Below, piece by piece: positions 57,866-64,000 of a stretch of 64,000 nucleotides of DNA; position 1 is the first letter of the stretch, and the number at the start of each line of letters is the position of its first letter. Location of the stretch: the NCBI GenBank assembly GCA_028714035.1, contig JAQTNA010000019.1:1-64000 (forward strand), in the 5' to 3' direction. This DNA comes from Rhodocyclaceae bacterium. Lineage in GTDB: Bacteria > Pseudomonadota > Gammaproteobacteria > Burkholderiales > Rhodocyclaceae. Both the position numbers and the translations under genes were made by a program. Under the pieces are notes generated by a model. It saw nothing but the letters and a program-made list of their open reading frames with translations. It searched no databases and was not told where the DNA came from.

Positions 57866-58690
57866 ATGGGTGACAACATCTACCTGCCACAACTGGCCCG
57901 CGTCTCCTACATCAAGGAGGAAGTGGCGGGGGAGCGCGCCATCAAGACCTTCCGCCTGGAGTTTGCGGAAGGCGAAGGCTTCGAGCACGAGTGCGGCCAG
58001 TGCGCCATGCTCTCCATCTTCGGCAAGGGCGAGGCCATGATTTCCATCGCCTCCGCGCCCCACGTCAAGACCTACAAGCAGTTCTCCATCATGCGCGTGG
58101 GCCGGGTCACCTCCGCCTTTCACGAACTGTCGGTGGGCGACGTGGTGGGCATACGCGGCCCCTACGGCAACAGCTTCCCGGTCCATGACTGGCGCGGCAA
58201 GAACCTGATCTTCATCGGTGGCGGCTGCGGCCTGGCCCCCATCTGGCCCGTGATCCAGACCGCGGTGGCCCAGCGGGAGCATTTCCGGGACATCACGGTC
58301 TTCTATGGCGGACGCAGCCCGCGGGACATCATGTACCAGGCGGAACTGGAAAAGCTCCGGGGTGCGGCGGACGTGCACCTCTCGGTGGACAAGGCCGAGG
58401 AGGGCTGGAACGCCTACTGCGGCTTCGTGCCCGCCAACCTGATGGACAAGGAGCCCTCCCCCGAGAACGCCATCGCCATCACCTGCGGCCCGCCCATCAT
58501 GATCAAGTTCGTGATCCAGAACCTGCGCAGCCTGGGTTTCCGGGACGAGCAGATCTATACGACCATCGAGAACAAGATGAAGTGCGGCCTGGGCAAGTGC
58601 GGGCGCTGCAACGTCGGCAAGGACTACGTCTGCGTGAAAGGCCCCGTGTACTCCTGGGACGTGCTCAAGGACCTGCCGGCGGAGTACTGA
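57866..58690 (+). CDS. flxA: FlxA-like FAD/NAD(H) oxidoreductase, sulfhydrogenase gamma (HydG/AsrB) family
   Basis: This 274-residue flavoprotein is of the ferredoxin-NADP reductase type: an N-terminal FAD domain with QFSIMRVGRVTSAFHEL, a nucleotide domain with IFIGGGCGLAPIWPVI and AIAITCGPPIMIKF, and a C-terminal [2Fe-2S] site in CGLGKCGRCNVGKDYVC (PyrK-like). It would oxidise NAD(P)H, or reduce NAD(P)+, and exchange electrons with flxB and flxC and hence HdrA. It is the last gene of the cluster; a different topic (hopanoids) starts 61 bases later. The start at 57866 gives the family N-terminus; the longer frame is repeat sequence. Confidence 0.9.
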   Translation: MGDNIYLPQLARVSYIKEEVAGERAIKTFRLEFAEGEGFEHECGQCAMLSIFGKGEAMISIASAPHVKTYKQFSIMRVGRVTSAFHELSVGDVVGIRGPYGNSFPVHDWRGKNLIFIGGGCGLAPIWPVIQTAVAQREHFRDITVFYGGRSPRDIMYQAELEKLRGAADVHLSVDKAEEGWNAYCGFVPANLMDKEPSPENAIAITCGPPIMIKFVIQNLRSLGFRDEQIYTTIENKMKCGLGKCGRCNVGKDYVCVKGPVYSWDVLKDLPAEY

Positions 58691-58751
58691 CAGGCTTTTG
58701 CCCTATACTCGGCGTTTTCGCGCCTCCTGGCCGCCACCTGGACGAACAGCC

Positions 58752-59561
58752 ATGCCGGTCGACCATTACGAGAATTTTCCCGTCGCGTCCTACCTGCTGC
58801 CGGCACGCCTGAGGCGGCCGGTGGCGGCCATCTACCATTTCGCCCGCAGCGCCGACGACATCGCCGACGAAGGGGATGCCAGCCCGGAAGAGCGCCAGGC
58901 CGCTCTGGAGGAATACCGGGCGGAGTTGCGAGCCATGGCCGCCGGGAAGGATGTACGGCTGGGCGTGTTCCAGTGCCTGGCACCGGAGGTCAAGGCCTTC
59001 AATCTGCCGCTGCAACCCTTTCATGACCTCCTGGACGCCTTCTCCCAGGACGTGGTGAAGACGCGCTACGAGAACTTCCCGGAACTCCTGGATTACTGCC
59101 GGCGCTCCGCCAACCCCGTGGGCCGATTGCTGCTCTCCCTCTACGGCGTGGGCGGCCAGGAGAACCTGGCCCGGTCGGACGCCATCTGCACCGCCCTGCA
59201 ACTGGCCAACTTCTGGCAGGACGTGGCCCTGGATCAGGCCAAGGGACGCATCTACCTGCCCCGGGAAGAACTGGCCCGTTACCGCATCTCCGAGGAGCAG
59301 ATCGCGGCGGGGAAGTGGAACGCACAATGGGCGGCCCTGATGGATTTCCAGGTGGATAGGGCGCGGAGCATGATGTGGCGGGGCGCGCCCCTGGTGCACG
59401 AGCTTCCCGGCCGGATAGGGTGGGAGTTGCGCCTCATCGTCCAGGGCGGACTCACCATCCTGCAGAAGCTGCAAAGGACGCGCGGCAACGTCTTCGGACA
59501 TCGCCCGAAGCTGAAACGGGGCGACTGGCCGATGATGGCTTTCCGATGCTTATTCATGTAA
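58752..59561 (+). CDS. hpnC: Squalene synthase HpnC (presqualene diphosphate step)
   Basis: This 269-residue protein belongs to the trans-isoprenyl diphosphate synthase group. It has both aspartate-rich sites, SADDIADEGD and ANFWQDVALDQAKGR. In the three-enzyme bacterial route to squalene, HpnD makes presqualene diphosphate, HpnC converts it to hydroxysqualene, and HpnE reduces this to squalene for hopanoid synthesis. hpnC, hpnD and hpnE lie in order here. The ATG at 58752 gives the usual start NHYENFPVAS-like (MPVDHYENFPVAS); an upstream in-frame start adds non-family residues. Confidence 0.93.
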   Translation: MPVDHYENFPVASYLLPARLRRPVAAIYHFARSADDIADEGDASPEERQAALEEYRAELRAMAAGKDVRLGVFQCLAPEVKAFNLPLQPFHDLLDAFSQDVVKTRYENFPELLDYCRRSANPVGRLLLSLYGVGGQENLARSDAICTALQLANFWQDVALDQAKGRIYLPREELARYRISEEQIAAGKWNAQWAALMDFQVDRARSMMWRGAPLVHELPGRIGWELRLIVQGGLTILQKLQRTRGNVFGHRPKLKRGDWPMMAFRCLFM

Positions 59562-59567
59562 CAAATC

Positions 59568-59667
59568 AGTCGAGAGTGGAGAGTCGAGGGTCGAGAGCAA
59601 TGTCACCGCGCCTTCGGCGCGCAAATGTTACTCTCCACTCATCACTCTCGACTCTCCACTCAACACC
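59568..59667. repeat. Inverted GAGAGTGGAGAGTCGAG repeat between hpnC and hpnD
   Basis: TCGAGAGTGGAGAGTCGAGG on the left pairs with ACTCTCGACTCTCCACTC on the right, with a second short hairpin CGCGCCTTCGGCGCG between them. It fills the 106-base gap and ends directly at the hpnD ATG. It is a fourth kind of intergenic palindrome in this window, seen once. Confidence 0.75.
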
Positions 59668-60501
59668 ATGACGCCCGACGAATATTGCCAGCAGAAGGCC
59701 GCCGAGAGCCGCTCCAGCTTCTATTACAGCTTCCTGTTCCTGGCGCCCGAGAAACGCACGGCCATGATGGCGCTCTACGCCTTCTGCCGGGAGGTGGACG
59801 ACGTGGTGGACGAGACCAGCGACCCGGCCCTCGCGGCCACCAAGCTCGCCTGGTGGCGCACCGAACTGGAGGCGGCCTACCAGGGCGCGCCCCAGCACCC
59901 GGTCACCCAGGCGCTCCAGGCGGTGGCCCGGCGCTTTCCCCTGCCGCAGGAACTGTTCCAGGAAATCCTGGACGGCATGGAGATGGACCTGAATCAGCCG
60001 CGCTACCCGGATTTCAAGGCCCTGAACCTGTATTGCCACCGGGTCGCGGGCGTGGTCGGCCAGCTCTCGGCGGAAATCTTCGGCTACCGGAACCGGCAGA
60101 CCCTGAAATACGCCCACGAACTGGGCCTGGCCTTCCAGCTCACCAACATCATCCGGGACGTGGGCGAGGACGCCCGGCGCGGCCGCATCTACCTGCCCAT
60201 GGAAGACCTGCAACGCTTCAACGTGCCGGCGGCGGACATCCAGCAATCGCGCCACTCCGACGCCTTCCGTGAGCTCATGGAGTTTCAGGCGGAGCGGGCC
60301 GAATACCATTACGGCCAGGCCCAGGCTCTCCTGCCGCCGGAAGACCGGAAGGCCCAGCGCGTGGGCCTGATCATGGCCGCCATCTACCGCACCCTCCTGG
60401 ACGAGATTCGGCGCGACGGCTTTTTGGTCCTGGACCGCCGCACCGCCCTGCCGCCCCTGAGAAAGCTGTGGATCGCCGGAAAGACCTGGCTCCGAACGTG
60501 A
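59668..60501 (+). CDS. hpnD: Presqualene diphosphate synthase HpnD
   Basis: This 277-residue enzyme condenses two farnesyl diphosphates. Both metal sites are intact: CREVDDVVDE (about residue 41) and NIIRDVGEDARRGRIY (about 155). The opening MTPDEYCQQKAAESRSSFYY is typical of HpnD. Its stop codon overlaps a GTG that starts hpnE. Confidence 0.95.
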   Translation: MTPDEYCQQKAAESRSSFYYSFLFLAPEKRTAMMALYAFCREVDDVVDETSDPALAATKLAWWRTELEAAYQGAPQHPVTQALQAVARRFPLPQELFQEILDGMEMDLNQPRYPDFKALNLYCHRVAGVVGQLSAEIFGYRNRQTLKYAHELGLAFQLTNIIRDVGEDARRGRIYLPMEDLQRFNVPAADIQQSRHSDAFRELMEFQAERAEYHYGQAQALLPPEDRKAQRVGLIMAAIYRTLLDEIRRDGFLVLDRRTALPPLRKLWIAGKTWLRT

Positions 60502-61826
60502 AAGGCCGGGTTGCCGTCATCGGTGGCGGCTGGGGCGGCTGCGCGGCGGCGGTGGAGATGGCGCGGCGCGGGCTGTCCGTGAGTCTGTTCGAGGCTGCCC
60601 GGACCCTGGGCGGCAGGGCGCGTCGGGTGGATTCAAGACACGGAACGCTGGACAACGGCCAGCACATCCTCTCCGGCGCCTACACGGAGACCCTGCGCCT
60701 CATGCGCCGGGTGGGGGCCGACCCGGAAGACCTGCTGCTGCGACTGCCGCTGACCCTGAGCTTTCCCGGCGAGATGGACATCCGGGCGCCGCGTCTGCCC
60801 GCGCCCCTGCACCTGGCGGCTGCCCTGCTCGGTGCGAAGGGGCTTTCCTGGCCGGAGCGCCTGGCCGCGTCCCGCCTCATGCTGGACCTGAAGCTCCAGG
60901 GTTTCACGCTGGAGAAAAACGAGTCCGTCGCCGAACTGCTGGCCCGCCAGCGCCAACCGGAACGACTCAGGCGCCTCCTCTGGGAGCCGCTCTCCCTGGC
61001 GGCCCTCAACACCCCGGCGCAATCGGCCTCGGCCCAGGTCTTCGCCCATGTCCTGCGGGACAGCCTGGCGGGCGCACGGGAGGCTTCCGACCTGCTCCTG
61101 CCCCGTACCGATCTCTCGGCCCTCTTTCCCGAACCCGCCGCCGAATTCCTGCGCAGGCATGGCGGCCAGGTACACCTGTCGCGCCCGGTGAAGGGGCTGT
61201 CAGTCCTGGACGGGGACGGCTTCCGGCTCTCTGGCGAGGGCTGGAGCGAAGCCTTCTCCGCGGTGGTGCTCGCCGTCGCGCCCTGCCATGCTGCCGCCCT
61301 GCTGCCGGATATGGCGCAGACCGCCGCCTGCCGCGCCGCCATCGGCGGCCTCTCCTTCGAGCCCATCGCCACCTGCACCCTGGGCTACGATCTTCCGGTA
61401 CGTCTGCCCTGCCCCATGATCGGCCTGACCAACGGTCCCGGCCAATGGCTGTTCGATCACTCGGCCCTGGTGGGCGGTGCTCCGGCACTCGCGGCGGTCA
61501 TCAGCGGTCCCGGCCCGCACCAGGACATGGGCCGGGAGCAGCTCGCCGCGGCGATCCACGAACAGATCTGCGGCATCGCCGGGCCGCTGCCCGCTCCGCG
61601 CTGGCACCAGCTCATCACCGAGAAGCGCGCCACCTTCTCCTGCCGCCCGAATCTGATCCGGCCGGCCATGGAAACCGGCCTGCCCGGCCTCCTGCTGTGC
61701 GGTGACTACGTGGCATCAATCTACCCCGCCACCCTGGAGACCGCCGTGAGGAGCGGCATCGCCTGTGCCGAGAAGACCATGTTGTGGCGCCGGATTCATC
61801 CGGCCGTGGCGGTATTGGCGGGCTGA
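60498..61826 (+). CDS. hpnE: Hydroxysqualene dehydroxylase HpnE
   Basis: This 442-residue FAD-dependent amine-oxidase-family enzyme reduces hydroxysqualene to squalene. The dinucleotide-binding motif VAVIGGGWGGCAAA is at the N-terminus, and the flavin-proximal C-terminal segment GLLLCGDYVASIYPATLETAVRSG is present. The GTG at 60498 overlaps the hpnD stop by four bases (GTGA) and is preferred to a GTG 30 bases upstream that adds ten residues before the motif. The last dozen or so residues (WRRIHPAVAVLAG) and the stop are encoded by a twin-hairpin element that runs into the gene, so the natural C-terminus was probably replaced. Confidence 0.93.
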   Translation: MKGRVAVIGGGWGGCAAAVEMARRGLSVSLFEAARTLGGRARRVDSRHGTLDNGQHILSGAYTETLRLMRRVGADPEDLLLRLPLTLSFPGEMDIRAPRLPAPLHLAAALLGAKGLSWPERLAASRLMLDLKLQGFTLEKNESVAELLARQRQPERLRRLLWEPLSLAALNTPAQSASAQVFAHVLRDSLAGAREASDLLLPRTDLSALFPEPAAEFLRRHGGQVHLSRPVKGLSVLDGDGFRLSGEGWSEAFSAVVLAVAPCHAAALLPDMAQTAACRAAIGGLSFEPIATCTLGYDLPVRLPCPMIGLTNGPGQWLFDHSALVGGAPALAAVISGPGPHQDMGREQLAAAIHEQICGIAGPLPAPRWHQLITEKRATFSCRPNLIRPAMETGLPGLLLCGDYVASIYPATLETAVRSGIACAEKTMLWRRIHPAVAVLAG

Positions 61827-61838
61827 AGCCCGCCCCAC
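61784..61838. repeat. Twin-hairpin GTGGG...CCCAC element, copy 4 (over the hpnE 3' end)
   Basis: This 55-base element is the reverse-orientation counterpart of the one at 24928-24982: GCCGGATTCATCCGGCC and GGCGGGCTGAAGCCCGCC hairpins, bounded by GTGG and CCCAC. Its second hairpin overlaps the hpnE stop codon and lies between the convergent hpnE and pseudouridine synthase genes, where it may act as a transcription barrier for both. Confidence 0.8.
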
Positions 61839-61841
61839 AGG

Positions 61842-62489
61842 TCAGAACGGCACTTCGCTCACGAAAGTCATGGGCCGGCCGTCTTCCGGGTGGGCGAAGG
61901 CCAGCGCCGCGGCGTGGAGCATGAGCCGGGGGGCGTCCGGCGTCGGGCCTCTGCCGTAGAGTTCGTCCCCCAGGATGGGGTGTCCCAGGGACTGCATGTG
62001 CACCCGGAGCTGGTGGGTCCGGCCGGTTTCCGGCTCCAGCTCGACCCGGCTCGATTCGCCCTCGTGCCCCAGCAGCTGGAAGCGCGTGAGGGAAGGCTTG
62101 CCCGACTCGAAATCCACCTTCTGCCGCGGGCGCCTGGGCCAATCGGTGATGAGCGGCAGGTCCACCACACCGGAAGCGCGGGCCATCCGCCCGGTGAGGA
62201 GGGCGACGTAGCGCTTCCCCACCTGGCGCTGGGCGAACAACCGGCTCAAGGCCCGGTGCGCCGCTTCCCCCCGGGCCAGCACCAGGAGGCCCGAGGTGGA
62301 CATGTCCAGGCGATGCACGATCAGGGCGTCCGGGTATCGGGCCTGCACCCGGCTGGCGAGGCAATCCCGCTTGTCGGCGCCCCGCCCCGGCACGGACAAG
62401 AGCCCGGCGGGCTTCACCACCACCAGCAGGGTCTCATCCGCGTAGACCAGGTCCAGACCCTGGCCCGGCGGCGGACTATACGAATCCAC
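61842..62489 (-). CDS. RluA-family rRNA/tRNA pseudouridine synthase
   Basis: This 215-residue enzyme isomerises uridine to pseudouridine, probably at 23S rRNA 746 and tRNA position 32 like RluA, since it is short and lacks an S4 domain. The catalytic motif HRLDMSTSGLLVLAR holds the essential D62; GRTHQLRVHMQSLGHPILGD is the second conserved motif, and LLVVVKPAGLLSVPG the first. The GTG at 62489 follows GAGG and lies six bases after the stop of the upstream lipoprotein gene; an ATG at 62546 would overlap that gene by 52 bases. The two genes are co-directional but functionally unrelated. Confidence 0.93.
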   Translation of the reverse strand: MDSYSPPPGQGLDLVYADETLLVVVKPAGLLSVPGRGADKRDCLASRVQARYPDALIVHRLDMSTSGLLVLARGEAAHRALSRLFAQRQVGKRYVALLTGRMARASGVVDLPLITDWPRRPRQKVDFESGKPSLTRFQLLGHEGESSRVELEPETGRTHQLRVHMQSLGHPILGDELYGRGPTPDAPRLMLHAAALAFAHPEDGRPMTFVSEVPF

Positions 62490-62494
62490 AATCC

Positions 62495-63079
62495 TCAAGG
62501 AACGCGGCAGGCCTGGGCGACTTCCGGAGCCTGCCCGTCCAGCCACTGGCGCAAGGACACGGACACATCGCCCGCCGCCAGGCCCAGGGCACGGACCCCG
62601 CCCTGGGCATCCGGGCTGCCGGCGGGCCGGGAGAGGGAAAAGCTGCGTCGGCCCAAGGGGGCGCCGCCCTGGGCCAACAGCGTGGCCCGTAGCGCCAGCT
62701 CGCCGCGGCTGCCCTGCGGCGTATCAAACACCTGCTGGAATTCATCCAGCTCGATCCGCAGCCGGCAAACGCCGGGGGCACTCTTGCCCTCCCCCGCCAG
62801 GCTCCGGCCCAGCAGCCTCTCCAGCATCTCCGCGGGCGGCGCCAGCCAGAGACTGTTGGCGTACACCGCGCGCCGATCCGGGTCCGCATAGGCCAGGCGA
62901 TAAGGAATGCCCTTGCCGGCAAGCCAGGACGCGCCGGAGATTTCCACGGTGCGCAGCAGGGAACTGGCCCCGGTGGCCGGCGCGGGCAGGCCGTATTCCG
63001 CCACCTCTGGCAAAGGAGAATGGCCGGCGCAGCCCACGAGCAGGGAAACCAGCAGCAAAAAGCCTGGAAATCGTTTCAT
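62495..63079 (-). CDS. ABC-type transport auxiliary lipoprotein (PqiC/MlaD-partner type)
   Basis: This 194-residue lipoprotein has a lipobox (LLVGCAG, cysteine at residue 17) and the all-beta outline of the ABC-type transport auxiliary component family found next to MCE-domain proteins. It would be anchored in the outer membrane and receive lipid from the MCE protein. Its ATG overlaps the MCE gene stop (ATGA), so the two are coupled. Confidence 0.85.
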   Translation of the reverse strand: MKRFPGFLLLVSLLVGCAGHSPLPEVAEYGLPAPATGASSLLRTVEISGASWLAGKGIPYRLAYADPDRRAVYANSLWLAPPAEMLERLLGRSLAGEGKSAPGVCRLRIELDEFQQVFDTPQGSRGELALRATLLAQGGAPLGRRSFSLSRPAGSPDAQGGVRALGLAAGDVSVSLRQWLDGQAPEVAQACRVP

Positions 63080-64000
63080 TTTGGACTCTGGAACCCCGGC
63101 TCGCCCGGCCCGGGAGCGGGCGCGGGTCGGCCGAACAGCAGGGATTGGGGGGAACGTTCGATCTGGCCCAGAACCCGGGAGAGTTGCTGCGAACTGGCCG
63201 AGACATCCTGCATGAGGCGATTGAGGCGCGGCAGGCTGCCGGCCGTGATCTCGCCCCCGGTTTCCGTGCTCATCTCGTCCAGGCGCCGGCCCAGGGACTC
63301 CAGGTGCGACAGGGTCTTCCTGGCTTCCATCAGGAGCGGCGCGGCCTCGCCGCTGGCCTTCGCCAGGTTGGCGAGACCGGCATGCAGATTCTTCAGGTTA
63401 TCCTCGCTCAATGCCCGGCGCATGTCCGCCAGCAACAGGGGCGCCTCCTTCAGGGTCCGCTCCAGGCCGGCGGAGGCCGCCTCCAGGTGGTCCAGCGTGC
63501 GATCTATCTGGGCGATGTTGCCGGGATCGAAGAAGGCATTCACCTTGGCCACGATCTGCCTGAGATGGACGGCGATTTCCGTGACCGAATCGCTCAAGGC
63601 CGCCACGTTGGACGGCTCCAGGTCCAGCCGGGGCAAGGCGCCGGGAGAGACGGCGATCGGCTTGCCGCCCGTCCTCTCGTCCAGCTGCACGTAGGCCAGT
63701 CCGGTCACGCCCATGGTGTTCAGCTTTGCCATGGTGGAGGAGGAGATCGGCACGGTACGATAGATACGCACCGTCACCAGGATGCGATGCGGCTCTTCCG
63801 GCTCGATGGTGACCGAGAGAACCTTGCCCACCCGCAAGCCGCGAAAGCGCACCTGGGACTGGGCGGAGAGGCCTTCCACGCCGCCCTTCGCCACCAGGAG
63901 GACATCCTGCGTGGCCTCCCGGTTACCGGAGAGCCACCAGACGGAAACCGCCACCGCCAGGGACAGGATCAGGGTAAAAAGGCCGGCAATCAGGGCGTGT
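63076..64000 (-). CDS. MCE/MlaD-domain lipid transport protein, 5' end beyond the window
   Basis: At least 307 residues of a MCE-domain protein are visible; the gene starts outside the window (minus strand). A membrane anchor (about ALIAGLFTLILSLAVAVSVWW) opens the visible part, then one MCE domain (VLLVAKGGVEGLSAQSQV, FRGLRVGKVLSVTI, ITVGYVQ-like segment GVTGLAYVQLDERTGG) and a long helical region (about 130-280) ending in a Pro-rich tail. Such proteins form hexameric periplasmic tunnels for phospholipid traffic with an ABC permease and ATPase (expected upstream, outside the window) and with the lipoprotein encoded next. Confidence 0.9.
   Translation of the reverse strand, partial: HALIAGLFTLILSLAVAVSVWWLSGNREATQDVLLVAKGGVEGLSAQSQVRFRGLRVGKVLSVTIEPEEPHRILVTVRIYRTVPISSSTMAKLNTMGVTGLAYVQLDERTGGKPIAVSPGALPRLDLEPSNVAALSDSVTEIAVHLRQIVAKVNAFFDPGNIAQIDRTLDHLEAASAGLERTLKEAPLLLADMRRALSEDNLKNLHAGLANLAKASGEAAPLLMEARKTLSHLESLGRRLDEMSTETGGEITAGSLPRLNRLMQDVSASSQQLSRVLGQIERSPQSLLFGRPAPAPGPGEPGFQSPK

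Noticed and set aside
45466-58690. Class II benzoyl-CoA reductase (Bam) cluster
   Set aside because: HdrA and MvhD homologues occur in Bam complexes, but no BamB tungsten subunit or BamC/BamG-I homologues are present, and Kor and Frd-like genes are.

Overview
The window is GC-rich (about two thirds G+C over most of its length) and gene-dense, with short gaps and many 4-base ATGA overlaps. Hopanoid genes hpnCDE, a type I secretion operon, several c-di-GMP and two-component genes and an FNR-type regulator suggest a facultatively or strictly anaerobic betaproteobacterium, with Rhodocyclales or Nitrosomonadales the best guess. That placement rests on gene content and style, not on a marker-gene comparison. 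No rRNA, tRNA or CRISPR array was seen.

Layout. 0-2.3 kb: a truncated old-yellow-enzyme gene divergent from a LysR regulator, then rpmE with a clear terminator. 2.4-12 kb: murJ, a PEBP-family gene, moaA, mobA, a CDF metal exporter, and a probable zinc-uptake set (small secreted protein, outer-membrane protein, ZnuA, ZnuB) with no ATPase gene beside it, then a 3'-5' exonuclease-domain gene. 12-19.6 kb: signalling genes (PAS protein, HDOD protein, a REC-REC-GGDEF-EAL protein and a 1121-residue hybrid histidine kinase) around a glyoxalase gene. 19.8-29 kb: a type I secretion operon (TolC, HlyD and HlyB homologues) and its likely cargo, a 1337-residue RTX protein with an N-terminal phospholipase A2-like motif pair. 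29-33.8 kb: a rearranged, partly AT-rich accessory segment with a beta-propeller protein, a RAYT-type REP transposase with its repeats, a truncated lipase, a secreted protein of unknown role and a broken second copy of part of the RTX gene. 33.7-45.2 kb: LysR/MFS pair, OmpA-like lipoprotein, an ACP-ligase-acyltransferase fusion, an FNR-like regulator, a PAS-GGDEF protein and a NarL-type two-component pair.

45.4-58.7 kb is the centrepiece: fourteen co-directional genes encoding a soluble fumarate-reductase-like pair with no membrane anchor, a diiron protein, HdrC and HdrB, a ferredoxin, 2-oxoacid:ferredoxin oxidoreductase KorABC, HdrA, and four FlxABCD-like subunits. Together they look like a flavin-based bifurcating or confurcating Flx-Hdr complex linked to fumarate/succinate, 2-oxoglutarate/succinyl-CoA, ferredoxin and NAD(H). 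This combination in a probable betaproteobacterium is the best candidate for a poorly described system. 58.7-64 kb holds hpnCDE, an RluA-type pseudouridine synthase and the end of an MCE/Mla-type lipid transport operon.

A second theme is dispersed palindromic DNA. At least three families lie between genes: a long element with GCAGAGGCGCAGAG arms (five copies plus a relic), a twin-hairpin element bounded by GTGGG and CCCAC (four copies plus a half), and a CCCTCGCC-type element whose tail carries GCGTCGTGAGTCGC (two copies). Several copies end only 15-35 bases before a start codon, including inside the Flx-Hdr operon, so they form the leaders of murJ, mobA, moaA, hdrB, flxD and flxA.
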